A stretch of DNA of 64,000 bases from Ulvibacterium sp. (GTDB taxonomy: Bacteria; Bacteroidota; Bacteroidia; Flavobacteriales; Flavobacteriaceae), in the NCBI RefSeq assembly GCF_028285715.1, contig NZ_JANQOO010000020.1, forward strand, positions 372,001 to 436,000. The letters run 5' to 3'. The notes under the pieces were generated by a model. The model did not search any database. It saw nothing but the letters and a program-made list of their open reading frames with translations, and was not told the origin of the DNA. Every line of letters begins with the position of its first letter. Within the stretch, counting starts at the first letter, position 1. Shown here in pieces: positions 19,070 to 27,622 of the stretch. The position numbers were made by a program, and so were the translations under genes.

Positions 19070-22000
19070 TTGAGTACATATCAGAACATATTGGAAAAGC
19101 TGAACCAGTTTACAAAACGGTTCTATACCAAAATGTTGATACAAGGCAGTTTGGTATTCCTGGCACTTGGACTTCTGTTTCTTATGGTGATTTTGGCCGT
19201 AGAGTATTTTCTATGGCTGGGTTCCACAGGCCGTTTTGTACTGTTTTTCATCTTTTTGGGCATAGAGCTCTTTCTATTTTATAGATTTATGTTTATGCCT
19301 TTGCTTTATTTGTTGCGATTAAAAAGGGGAATAAGCAACAAGGAAGCTTCCTTGTTGATTGGAAAGCATTTTCCGGACGTAGATGACAAGCTATACAATT
19401 TGTTGGATTTGGCCGAGAACAGGGCCCAATCTGAGCTGCTTTTGGCGAGTATTGAGCAGCGCTCCCAGAGTTTGAAGCCTATACCCTTTGTTGCTGCGTT
19501 GGATTTTAGGGAGAGCTTTAGATATGCCAAGTATTTGATATTGCCTGCTTTAATCTTTGGGTTAATATGGCTGTCCGGGAACCTCTCGGAGTTTTTTGGG
19601 TCTTATAAAAGAATGGTCAATTATGATATGGCGTATGAACCTCCTGCTCCTTTTGTATTCCAACTGCTCTCTGATGATTTAAACGTTTTGGAAAACGAGG
19701 CTTTTACTGTAAGGGTGAGTACTGAAGGAAACGTAAGGCCAGAGAATGTTCAAATTGTAATAGATGGAAGGGAGATGCTTTTACAGGAAGTGGATGGGAT
19801 GTTCCAATATGAGTTCTTTCCCCCTTTGAGGCAGACAGAGTTTTATTTTACAGCCAATAATGTAAAGTCTAGGACATATACGCTTAATGTATTGGAAGTT
19901 CCAGCGATTCAGGATTTTAAAATGGTTTTGGATTATCCGGGTTATACGGGCAAGGCATCGGAGACCGTAAAAAGCACAGGGAATGCAACCTTTCCAGAGG
20001 GAACTAAGGTTACGTGGAGTATTACATCTGAGAACACGGAGCAAATAGACCTGCATATTTCGGATACTAACCTAACCCTTGCAAAATCGGAGGATGACTT
20101 TAGTTTATCCAAAAGAGTGTATCATAATTTGTCGTATCAACTTTCTACATCCAATGGAAATATTAGGGATTTCGAAACTCTGGAGTATCGTTTTAGGGTG
20201 GTTAGGGACGCTTATCCGGAGATTAGGGTCAACCAGGTGTTGGATTCATTGAATCCTAATATTTCCTATTATTTTGGGGAGGTGACGGATGATTATAAGG
20301 TGACGGACATCACCCTTGTGTGTTATCCTGATGATGATACTAAGAAAAGAACGATTTTGGAACTTGTTAAGCCGAACGCTGACTTCGAGCAATTTTATTA
20401 TACTTTCCCATCGGGTCTCGCATTAGAACCAGGCAAGGCCTATAGTTTTTATTTTGAGGCTACGGATAACGATGCCATTCACAAGGGTAAATCCACTAAA
20501 AGCCAAATTTTCTCTACAGTAGTTTTGAACCAAGACGAGTTGAGAAACAAGGAATTGGAGTCCCAGCAAGCTATCATACGGAACTTGGACACTTCATTGG
20601 AGGAATTTAAAGAACAGAAGGAGGTTTTAAGGGATTTGAGTAAGGAGCAAAAGGAAAAGCAAGAGCTAAATTTCAACGATCAAAACCAAGTTAGGGATTT
20701 TCTTAAAAAGCAGCAGCAGCAGGAAGCTCTGATGAATAAGTTCAGTAGGCAACTTAAGGAAAATTTGGAAAAGGATGAAAAGGATAACGGGTTGAAAGAG
20801 CTGTTGAAAGAGCGATTGGAGCGACAGGAACTGGAAGCTAAAAGGAATGAGAAGCTTTTGGAAGAGCTTTCCAAGATTTCGGATAAAATCAAAAAAGAAG
20901 AGTTGACCAAACGCTTGGAAGAGCTAGGCAAGAAACAACGGAACAGTGAGCGGAATCTGGAGCAGTTGTTAGAACTGACCAAACGCTATTACGTCACGGA
21001 AAAGGTGAGGCAATTAGCCAAGGATTTGAGGCAATTAGCCAAGGAACAGGACACGTTGAGTGATTTGGAGATAGGCAAGGATTTCTCCAAAGAGGAGCAG
21101 AGGTCTTTGAATGAGGAGTTTGAAAGGTTGGCCGAGGATATGGATGAGATTAAACGGGACAATGAGGACTTGAAAAAACCGTTGAAACTGAATTTTGATG
21201 AAAAGGGCAAAGAGTCCGTCAAAGAAGATCAGAAGGACGCCTTGAGGGAAATGGAAAAACTAGGGGAAGAGAATAAACCTGCGGATCAAGGGGCTGATGC
21301 ACAAAGCGCAAAAAATGCCAAGAAAAAGCAAAAATCGGCAGCTAGAAAAATAAGGGAAATGAGTCAGGCATTGGAACAATCGGCGTCTGGGGCAGGGGGT
21401 TCTACCATTACCGAGGATGCTGAAATGTTACGCCAAATTTTGGACAATTTGGTAACATTTTCGTTTAAGCAAGAGAGCTTACATGACGCATTGGAGGAAT
21501 CCGAATCTGAAATAGCACAGTTCGGCAGTACCATTAGAAAACAACGGGAATTACGAAATTTATTCGAGCACGTGGATGATAGTCTGTTTGCACTTTCCTT
21601 GAGACGCGCGGAGCTATCGGAGTTTGTTAACGAGCAAATTACGGAGGTGTACTACAATATGGACCGAACTTTGGAGAGTATTTCCGAAAATCAAATCTAC
21701 CAGGGTGTATCCTATCAGAAGTATGTATTGAACGCGTCAAATGGTTTGGCAGATTTTTTGGCGAAGCTATTGGATAATATGCAGGAAAGCATGATGTCTG
21801 GGTCTGGTTCGGGACAGGGAAATGATTTTCAGTTACCCGATATCATAAAGGGTCAGGGCGAATTGAAGGAGAAAATGGAAGGAATGGGGAAGTCAGGTCA
21901 GGGTAAATCGCAACAAGGAGAGGGCGAAGGGGAAAAGGGCGAAGGCCAAAATGGAGAAGGGAGGGAGCCTGGTGAAGGGGAATCGGAATCCGAAGGCCGT

Positions 22001-22522
22001 TCTGGAAAATCTTCGCAGAATTCCGAAAAAGGGGGAAGTAGGAACGGTAATGGGAAGGGTGACAATGAGGGCAATGGAAAGCAGGGTGATGCATTGGGAG
22101 AAGAGGAGTTGCGTGAAATTTATGAAATCTATAAGGAACAACAGCTTCTACGGGAGCAGTTGGAGAAGCAGTTGGAGAATATGATTAATAACAGCGATAG
22201 AAGGTTGGGGGAGAAGCTACTGAAGCAAATGGAGGATTTTGAAAATGACCTGTTGAGAAATGGAATTACGGAACGGACAATAGACAAAGCCAACACATTG
22301 GAATATGAGCTTTTGAAATTGGAAAATGCGGCCCTTAAGCAGGGTAAGAAAGAAACGAGGGAAGGTAGGACCAATCGAGAGTCGTTTAGTAACCCAAAAT
22401 TGGCAAGACCTAATTTGCCTGAGAATTATAATAACGAAATAGAAATATTAAATCGCCAAGCCTTACCTTTGCGCCGCAATTTTCAGAACAAGGTTAGGGA
22501 GTATTTTAAAAGCGATGATTGA
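19070..22522 (+). CDS. DUF4175-like membrane coiled-coil protein, 1150 residues
   Basis: TTG start, chosen because the N-terminus then reads STYQNILEKLNQFTKRFY, as I recall for relatives; the next Met is residue 22. Membrane segments lie at about 26-48, 54-72 and 150-170. A periplasmic-like beta region follows to about 480. A long charged coiled coil covers about 490-790. A Gly/Glu/Gln/Ser-rich low-complexity segment lies at about 905-1005 (QGEGEGEKGEG-type), then a final helical region. I place it in the DUF4175 family from the combination of N-terminal membrane segments, coiled coil and Gly/Glu-rich tail; the biochemical function is unknown. It overlaps ybeY by 8 nt, so the two are probably co-translated. 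DNA in the low-complexity stretch is unusually purine-rich. Confidence 0.82.
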   Translation: MSTYQNILEKLNQFTKRFYTKMLIQGSLVFLALGLLFLMVILAVEYFLWLGSTGRFVLFFIFLGIELFLFYRFMFMPLLYLLRLKRGISNKEASLLIGKHFPDVDDKLYNLLDLAENRAQSELLLASIEQRSQSLKPIPFVAALDFRESFRYAKYLILPALIFGLIWLSGNLSEFFGSYKRMVNYDMAYEPPAPFVFQLLSDDLNVLENEAFTVRVSTEGNVRPENVQIVIDGREMLLQEVDGMFQYEFFPPLRQTEFYFTANNVKSRTYTLNVLEVPAIQDFKMVLDYPGYTGKASETVKSTGNATFPEGTKVTWSITSENTEQIDLHISDTNLTLAKSEDDFSLSKRVYHNLSYQLSTSNGNIRDFETLEYRFRVVRDAYPEIRVNQVLDSLNPNISYYFGEVTDDYKVTDITLVCYPDDDTKKRTILELVKPNADFEQFYYTFPSGLALEPGKAYSFYFEATDNDAIHKGKSTKSQIFSTVVLNQDELRNKELESQQAIIRNLDTSLEEFKEQKEVLRDLSKEQKEKQELNFNDQNQVRDFLKKQQQQEALMNKFSRQLKENLEKDEKDNGLKELLKERLERQELEAKRNEKLLEELSKISDKIKKEELTKRLEELGKKQRNSERNLEQLLELTKRYYVTEKVRQLAKDLRQLAKEQDTLSDLEIGKDFSKEEQRSLNEEFERLAEDMDEIKRDNEDLKKPLKLNFDEKGKESVKEDQKDALREMEKLGEENKPADQGADAQSAKNAKKKQKSAARKIREMSQALEQSASGAGGSTITEDAEMLRQILDNLVTFSFKQESLHDALEESESEIAQFGSTIRKQRELRNLFEHVDDSLFALSLRRAELSEFVNEQITEVYYNMDRTLESISENQIYQGVSYQKYVLNASNGLADFLAKLLDNMQESMMSGSGSGQGNDFQLPDIIKGQGELKEKMEGMGKSGQGKSQQGEGEGEKGEGQNGEGREPGEGESESEGRSGKSSQNSEKGGSRNGNGKGDNEGNGKQGDALGEEELREIYEIYKEQQLLREQLEKQLENMINNSDRRLGEKLLKQMEDFENDLLRNGITERTIDKANTLEYELLKLENAALKQGKKETREGRTNRESFSNPKLARPNLPENYNNEIEILNRQALPLRRNFQNKVREYFKSDD

Positions 22523-22937
22523 GTTTTATTTTGAGACGGATTTTGAGCTTGAGGATAGAGATCGATATGCCAGGTGGGTGGACCAGATTGCAAATTCGGA
22601 AGATAGAGAGATAGGAGAGCTTTCCTTTGTATTTTGTAACGATAATTATTTGTTGGAGATTAACCAGAAGTTTTTGCATCATGACACGTTCACAGATGTG
22701 ATTACTTTTGATTATTCCGATGGAGTCTCCGTGTCAGGGGATATTTTTATTTCAATCGAAAGACTGAAAGAAAATTCCTATAAATTTAAGGTTTCTTTGG
22801 AAGAGGAATTACAAAGGGTAATGGCCCACGGAGTATTGCATTTATTGGGATATGATGACAAGACCGACGAGGATTTTAAAAGAATGCAAGGGAAGGAAGA
22901 CGAAAAAATAAAATTGTTTCACGTGGAACAATGGTAG
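22515..22937 (+). CDS. ybeY: rRNA maturation endoribonuclease YbeY
   Basis: A metal-dependent RNase involved in 16S rRNA 3'-end maturation and ribosome quality control; 140 residues. The signature region reads MAHGVLHLLGYDDKTDED. Two of the three canonical metal-binding histidines are present, while the third, usually in GYDH, is Asp; I recall a similar substitution in other Bacteroidota. It overlaps the upstream gene by 8 nt and ends 3 nt before mnmG, so the three genes are likely an operon. The last codons (LFHVEQW) contain a parS-like ParB site, which constrains this part of the coding sequence. Confidence 0.95.
   Translation: MIEFYFETDFELEDRDRYARWVDQIANSEDREIGELSFVFCNDNYLLEINQKFLHHDTFTDVITFDYSDGVSVSGDIFISIERLKENSYKFKVSLEEELQRVMAHGVLHLLGYDDKTDEDFKRMQGKEDEKIKLFHVEQW
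22915..22930. promoter_or_regulatory. parS: parS-like ParB binding site inside ybeY 3' end
   Basis: The sequence is TGTTTCACGTGGAACA. It differs from the B. subtilis-type consensus TGTTTCACGTGAAACA at one position, and fits the general form TGTTnCACGTGnAACA exactly. parS sites nucleate ParB for chromosome segregation and cluster near oriC. A second site lies 1.9 kb away at 24818. Confidence 0.8.
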
Positions 22938-22940
22938 AGT

Positions 22941-24809
22941 ATGTTTCAGGAAAGATATGATATAATAGTAGTGGGGGGTGGCCATGCCGGGGCAGAAGCT
23001 GCCGCCGCCGCTGCTAACATGGGTTCTGCCACGTTGTTGGTGACCATGAACCTACAGACTATAGGACAGATGTCCTGTAACCCGGCAATGGGAGGTATTG
23101 CCAAGGGCCAGATAGTCAGGGAAATTGATGCCTTGGGCGGATATAGCGGAGTAGTAACTGATAAATCCGCTATTCAGTTCAAGATGTTGAATAAGTCTAA
23201 GGGTCCCGCCATGTGGAGCCCTAGAGCACAGAACGATCGAATGCGATTTGCAGAGGAATGGCGCCTTGCATTGGAGGCAACACCTAATTTGGATTTTTAC
23301 CAGGAAATGGTTCAGGGACTTTTGGTAGAAGAAAATAAGGTTGTGGGTGTAAGGACTTCGTTGGGCATTGATATTAAGGGAAGGGCGGTTGTTTTGACAA
23401 ACGGAACATTCCTAAATGGGCTTATTCACATTGGGGACAAACAATTTGGTGGTGGAAGGGCCGGAGAAAGAGCCGCTACTGGAATAACGGAGCAATTGAC
23501 CGATTTTGGTTTCGATAGCGGACGTATGAAGACGGGCACGCCACCAAGGGTAGATGGACGATCTTTGGATTATTCCAAGATGATTGTCCAACCCGGAGAT
23601 TCCGATCCTGAGAAGTTCTCATATTTAGATACCCGATCGTTGGAGACGCAAAGGGACTGTCATATGACATACACCAGTCAGAAGGTTCATAATTTATTGC
23701 GGGAGGGTTTTGATCGATCTCCAATGTTCAATGGGCGAATTAAAAGTATTGGACCGAGGTACTGTCCTTCTATTGAGGACAAAATCAATCGATTTGCCGG
23801 AAAGGATAGGCATCAAATTTTCGTGGAACCTGAGGGCTGGCATACAGTGGAGGTTTATGTCAACGGATTTTCTACGTCCTTGCCTGAAGACATTCAATAT
23901 AGGGCCTTGAAATTGGTTGAGGGTTTTGAAGATGTTAAATTTTTCAGGCCGGGATATGCTATTGAGTATGATTATTTTCCACCGACGCAATTACGGCACA
24001 CTTTGGAAACAAAGATTTGTGAGAATCTTTATTTTGCTGGACAGATTAATGGAACTACCGGATATGAGGAGGCCGCCTCACAGGGGCTCATGGCGGGAAT
24101 CAACGCCCATTTAAAGATTTCTGAAAAGGAACCGTTGGTATTAAAAAGAGATGAAGCCTATATTGGGGTATTGATTGATGATTTGATTACAAAAGGTACG
24201 GAAGAGCCGTATCGTATGTTTACCTCGCGTGCTGAATACCGAACCTTATTACGTCAGGATAATGCGGATTTACGGTTGACTCCCAAAGGATATTCCATTG
24301 GTCTTGCCAAGGAGAATCGTCTACGCAGAATGGAAGAAAAGCGGAATAAATCCAGTGCCTTTGTCTCATTTTTTCAGGATACAAGTGTAAAACCAGAAGA
24401 CATCAACCCTATCTTAGAGGTTTTAGATTCGGCACCCGTCAAGCAATCGGATAAGATGTTCAAGGTTTTCTCAAGGCCTAAGGTCACTATGAATCACATG
24501 CTGCAATTGGACGCTGTCTCGGATTTTGTTGTAGAGAACAATTTGGATAGGGAAGTTTTGGAACAAACCGAAATTCAGGTAAAATACTCGGGATACATTG
24601 CCAAGGAAAAGAACAATGCCGACAAATTAAATCGACTGGAAAACGTTCGGATTCCTGAGAATTTTGATTATTCCAAGTTAAAATCACTGTCTTTTGAGGC
24701 CCGAGAGAAACTGGAATTTATTCGTCCCGTAACCATATCGCAAGCATCTCGCATCAGTGGAGTGTCGCCATCGGACATAAGCGTTTTATTAGTGTTTCTA
24801 GGGCGTTGA
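22941..24809 (+). CDS. mnmG: tRNA uridine-5-carboxymethylaminomethyl(34) synthesis enzyme MnmG
   Basis: FAD-binding subunit of the MnmE-MnmG complex that modifies U34 in the wobble position of several tRNAs. The 622-residue length is typical. Motifs seen: FAD-binding [10 protein letters not shown] at about residue 12, [31 protein letters not shown] and the late [14 protein letters not shown]. The C-terminal helical tRNA/MnmE-binding domain ends [16 protein letters not shown]. It starts 3 nt after ybeY. parS-like sites lie just before it and 8 nt after its stop. mnmG (gidA) is a gene often found near replication origins. Confidence 0.97.
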   Translation: MFQERYDIIVVGGGHAGAEAAAAAANMGSATLLVTMNLQTIGQMSCNPAMGGIAKGQIVREIDALGGYSGVVTDKSAIQFKMLNKSKGPAMWSPRAQNDRMRFAEEWRLALEATPNLDFYQEMVQGLLVEENKVVGVRTSLGIDIKGRAVVLTNGTFLNGLIHIGDKQFGGGRAGERAATGITEQLTDFGFDSGRMKTGTPPRVDGRSLDYSKMIVQPGDSDPEKFSYLDTRSLETQRDCHMTYTSQKVHNLLREGFDRSPMFNGRIKSIGPRYCPSIEDKINRFAGKDRHQIFVEPEGWHTVEVYVNGFSTSLPEDIQYRALKLVEGFEDVKFFRPGYAIEYDYFPPTQLRHTLETKICENLYFAGQINGTTGYEEAASQGLMAGINAHLKISEKEPLVLKRDEAYIGVLIDDLITKGTEEPYRMFTSRAEYRTLLRQDNADLRLTPKGYSIGLAKENRLRRMEEKRNKSSAFVSFFQDTSVKPEDINPILEVLDSAPVKQSDKMFKVFSRPKVTMNHMLQLDAVSDFVVENNLDREVLEQTEIQVKYSGYIAKEKNNADKLNRLENVRIPENFDYSKLKSLSFEAREKLEFIRPVTISQASRISGVSPSDISVLLVFLGR

Positions 24810-24817
24810 CTCACAAA

Positions 24818-24833
24818 TGTTCCACGTGGAACA
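24818..24833. promoter_or_regulatory. parS: parS-like ParB binding site after mnmG
   Basis: TGTTCCACGTGGAACA is a perfect 16-bp palindrome, and three further bases on each side (24815-24836) extend the symmetry to 22 bp. It fits the parS form TGTTnCACGTGnAACA and equals the variant I recall from pseudomonads. It lies in the noncoding gap downstream of mnmG. Confidence 0.85.
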
Positions 24834-25012
24834 TTTTGAAGAAACAATGGTTTTTCAAAAACTTGCTTCAGATTCAGATTTCCTAAGAAGTGGTCTTGGG
24901 ACGGATTCCATAGAATGTAGAATTGTATTTCCTCTTTTTTGCAAAGTGTAAAGTTTTGTGATTAAATTGGCGTAGTGTTTGATGGTCTTTATGACAATTA
25001 AGCCAACTGCAT

Positions 25013-25555
25013 ATGTCTCGGATAGTTCCTTTTATTGTCATTTCGCTCCTTTTCTGTTCCTGTATTCCGCTTCGTGTAGCACCGAACATTGATGATTACA
25101 AAATAACCCAGGGGAAAAAATTTAGAAAGGGACTTCCCAAACGTGAAATGTTCATTTTTGAGGACCCAAAAGACGCTGATCAATTTTACCATTATGTGAA
25201 TACAAAGTTCGCATTAAATGATGAAAATGTCTACGACGATATCCCATTTGAAATTGCGGGGCAACAGTATTTCTTTTCATTCTATGAAGTAGAAATACCG
25301 ACGAAGACAATTAATTTGATTCCACTGGTAATCGATGGACTTTTGAATAGTGCGGACATGGACCCCATTTTAGAGGACGCCCATTCCTCTAGAATTGGGA
25401 ATTGGTATATTGCTATTGAGTCTTATGCTGATTTTGATAGAGATTGTCTCCAAGAGAATTCTCTTTCAAGAGAAGCTGTTTTAAAGTATCTTCGGTCGAT
25501 AAAACAGGAATATCTGTCCACTCATAACTACAATGAAGTTGTATTTAAAAACTAA
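25013..25555 (+). CDS. Hypothetical lipoprotein, 180 residues
   Basis: The N-terminus MSRIVPFIVISLLFCSC carries a lipoprotein signal with Cys at about 15-17. The mature part is mixed alpha/beta with no motif I recognise (FIFEDPKDADQFYHYVNTKF; FDRDCLQENS). It overlaps the downstream methyltransferase by 23 nt, so the two are likely co-expressed. It appears to be a conserved flavobacterial lipoprotein of unknown function, probably at the inner leaflet of the outer membrane. The upstream gap (24840-25012) has a TAGTGTTTG sequence with one extra spacer base relative to the -7 consensus. Confidence 0.75.
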   Translation: MSRIVPFIVISLLFCSCIPLRVAPNIDDYKITQGKKFRKGLPKREMFIFEDPKDADQFYHYVNTKFALNDENVYDDIPFEIAGQQYFFSFYEVEIPTKTINLIPLVIDGLLNSADMDPILEDAHSSRIGNWYIAIESYADFDRDCLQENSLSREAVLKYLRSIKQEYLSTHNYNEVVFKN

Positions 25556-26360
25556 GGATTACGCCGTTTCCCAGGAAGAATTTCATTTACTGCATGATGC
25601 GGATATGGATATGTTGATAACGGAGCCCAGTCCGGATGCACTGGGCAAATACTATCAAAGTGAAGCCTATATTTCACATACCGACGCGAACAAAAGCTTA
25701 ATCGAAAAGCTCTATCAAGCGGTCAAGAAATACAACTTAGCCAAAAAAGTGAAATTGATAGAACGCTATGGGCAAGGGGAGAGAACACTCTTGGATTTCG
25801 GTTCGGGTACGGGGGACTTTTTAGTTGCTTCCAAAAATTGTGACTGGTTGGCCATGGGCGTAGAACCTAATCCTAGGGCAAGGAAACTTGCCGAAGCCAA
25901 GGGAGTACATGTTTGTTCCGAGATGGACAGGCTTAAAAACGGTAAATTCAAAGTGATTACCTTATGGCATGTGTTGGAGCATCTTCCTAATTTGGAGGAA
26001 CAAATTACACAACTGATTTCTAAATTGGATAATACAGGTATTCTGGTAATAGCAGTTCCAAATTTCCGTTCGTATGATGCGAAACACTACGGACAATGCT
26101 GGGCAGCCTATGATGTTCCAAGGCATCTTTGGCATTTTTCTAGGAACGCAATGGAGAAGTTGTTTTCCCGGCACAAGATGAAGATTATAGAAATAAGGCC
26201 AATGTTCTTTGATGCATTTTATGTGGCCATGCTTTCAGAAAAGTACAAAACCGGCAGGACCAATTTTATAAAGGCGTGTTGCATAGGTTTATGGTCCAAT
26301 ATTAAAGCCCTGGGTTCTGGAGAGTATTCTTCGCTCATTTACATCCTTCAAAATGCTTAA
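25533..26360 (+). CDS. Class I SAM-dependent methyltransferase
   Basis: A protein of 275 residues. Motif I (SAM binding) is LLDFGSGTGDF at about 86-96, the acidic motif II is VEPN, and the post-motif region is ITLWHVLEHLPN, as in Methyltransf_11/23-type enzymes. The YYQSEAYISHTD segment near residue 40 and DVPRHLWHFS near 195 are shared with a common subset acting on polysaccharide or lipid-linked substrates, but the substrate cannot be told from sequence. It overlaps the lipoprotein gene by 23 nt; a start further downstream is possible, although the first 30 residues (KTKDYAVSQEEFHLLHD) fit family N-termini. Confidence 0.87.
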   Translation: MKLYLKTKDYAVSQEEFHLLHDADMDMLITEPSPDALGKYYQSEAYISHTDANKSLIEKLYQAVKKYNLAKKVKLIERYGQGERTLLDFGSGTGDFLVASKNCDWLAMGVEPNPRARKLAEAKGVHVCSEMDRLKNGKFKVITLWHVLEHLPNLEEQITQLISKLDNTGILVIAVPNFRSYDAKHYGQCWAAYDVPRHLWHFSRNAMEKLFSRHKMKIIEIRPMFFDAFYVAMLSEKYKTGRTNFIKACCIGLWSNIKALGSGEYSSLIYILQNA

Positions 26361-26667
26361 AACTTGTTTTAAGAGGATTTTAGGGCTTTTTGAGATAGAC
26401 AAGGAGCATTGGATATATCTTTTTGTTTTGCGCGTTGTTTCGCATCCATTTCAAGCGGACCCCAATAGTTTTAATTGATTGAAAACAAAAATAAAAATAG
26501 ATTTTATCTATTTTTTCATATACTATTGCATCTGACCATGATGGTAAACGGTAATCGCTGAAATACTTTTCCTTTTTATCCAAAAAGCTTTCCTATTTTT
26601 GCCCAACTTAAAAAATCACTTCAGAGTTGGATATGAGTATCCAATTTGAATACAGAAACGTAAACCT
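26361..26667. other. Intergenic region with OmpH-like gene promoter
   Basis: About 300 bp without a supported gene. A short 8-bp inverted repeat (26356-26373) lies at the methyltransferase stop and lacks a T-tract. The right part contains the TATTTTTG element at 26594. Small frames on either strand look random. Confidence 0.5.
26594..26601 (+). promoter_or_regulatory. -7 element (TATTTTTG) before OmpH-like gene
   Basis: An exact TAnnTTTG match followed by GC. It gives a leader of about 60 nt before ATG 26668. Confidence 0.5.
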
Positions 26668-27174
26668 ATGAAGAAAATAGCAATTGTATATATCGCATTG
26701 ATTGCCCTTTCTTGTAAGCAAGAAAAAATTGGGTTTGTAGACAATGTAAAGTTAATGGATGAATATCAAGAGAAGATTGATGTTGAATCCAAGTTTAAGA
26801 TCAAAGTAGAGGCACTTACCAAAAAAAGGGACAGTATTTCACAGGCTTTTCAATTGGAGGCGCAGGCCTTTCAAACGAAGGCACAAAGCATGTCACAAAA
26901 AAAGGCTCAGGAAGAATATGCTTTAATGCAGCAACGCGGCCAATTTATAGGGCAACAGTTGCAGCAAGAAGACCAACAATTACAAGCTCAAGGACAGACT
27001 GAAATGGATAGTGTAGTAAGCAAGGTGAAAAAGGAAATTAAGGCTTATGGTAAAACTCAAGGGTATACCTATATCCTTGGCGGTGGTGAAGGCGGCAGTG
27101 TACTTTATGGCGTCGATGCCAATGACCTTACTGACGAAATCATCAAAATCCTAAACGACAAGTACAAGAAATAG
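26668..27174 (+). CDS. OmpH/Skp-family lipoprotein
   Basis: A protein of 168 residues. The N-terminus has a lipobox-like ALSC (Cys16). The IGFVDNVKLMDEYQE start, a long Gln/Lys-rich coiled coil (about 45-130) and the C-terminal YTYILGGGEGGSVLYG segment match the OmpH/Skp family. Skp is a periplasmic chaperone for outer-membrane proteins. Lipidation would tether this copy, unlike classic soluble Skp. It is monocistronic, with its own promoter and a hairpin (27190-27208) behind it. Confidence 0.85.
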   Translation: MKKIAIVYIALIALSCKQEKIGFVDNVKLMDEYQEKIDVESKFKIKVEALTKKRDSISQAFQLEAQAFQTKAQSMSQKKAQEEYALMQQRGQFIGQQLQQEDQQLQAQGQTEMDSVVSKVKKEIKAYGKTQGYTYILGGGEGGSVLYGVDANDLTDEIIKILNDKYKK

Positions 27175-27189
27175 TGAATTACGATAGCA

Positions 27190-27208
27190 CCTCGATTGAA
27201 AATCGAGG
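27190..27208. terminator. Hairpin between convergent OmpH-like and DoxX-like genes
   Basis: CCTCGATT and AATCGAGG pair over 8 bp around a 3-nt loop. It lies between two convergent stop codons. There is no T-tract on either side, so it is only a possible terminator. Confidence 0.35.
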
Positions 27209-27212
27209 CCTT

Positions 27213-27611
27213 CTAACCCTGTAACAAAAAGACTAAAAATATAGCCGGTATAAAGTATATCGCAATGGTCTTGGCCCCGTCATAATCCTTGGCAGTTCGT
27301 TGTCCGAACAGAAGCATTAACAAGGAAATACAGGACATAATGGCCCCATAAAATGCGACTGTGCCATCTCCCAAGACTACGATTTGGTAGAGGCCTACAG
27401 CGCACAATATTCCGGCCGCGGTTTCAGATAGCAAAACTGTCCCTAAAAGTACTGGCACTAGATTTTGTAAGGGGGTACCGGCAAAATGTTCCTTGAGCCA
27501 AGTTAAGTTTCCCTTCCAATCAAACACCTTATCGATTCCGCTTTGTAAAAATGTGATAATCAGGAAGAGCAACAAAAGAATTTCCGTAGCATAATTAAGA
27601 ATACCCTGCAT
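27213..27611 (-). CDS. DoxX-like small membrane protein
   Basis: A protein of 132 residues with four predicted membrane helices (about 7-24, 48-68, 73-97, 108-130). LQSGIDKVFDWKGNLTWLKEHF at the start and LGTVLLSETAAGILCAVGL in the middle resemble DoxX/DoxD-like proteins of Bacteroidota. Function is unknown. It is 11 nt downstream of the delta'-like gene on the same strand, so probably its operon partner. Confidence 0.7.
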   Translation of the reverse strand: MQGILNYATEILLLLFLIITFLQSGIDKVFDWKGNLTWLKEHFAGTPLQNLVPVLLGTVLLSETAAGILCAVGLYQIVVLGDGTVAFYGAIMSCISLLMLLFGQRTAKDYDGAKTIAIYFIPAIFLVFLLQG

Positions 27612-27622
27612 AAAATAAGATT

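Noticed and set aside
21569-21576. CACGTG core in the DUF4175-like gene as a third parS
   Set aside because: The flanking bases do not match the parS arms.
20479-22374. Minus-strand frames rich in Ser/Phe/Leu
   Set aside because: They are antisense shadows of the Glu/Lys/Gln-rich coiled coil.
26380-26583. Minus-strand 67-codon frame between methyltransferase and OmpH-like gene
   Set aside because: No conserved features, and it would converge into the methyltransferase without spacing; random-looking composition.
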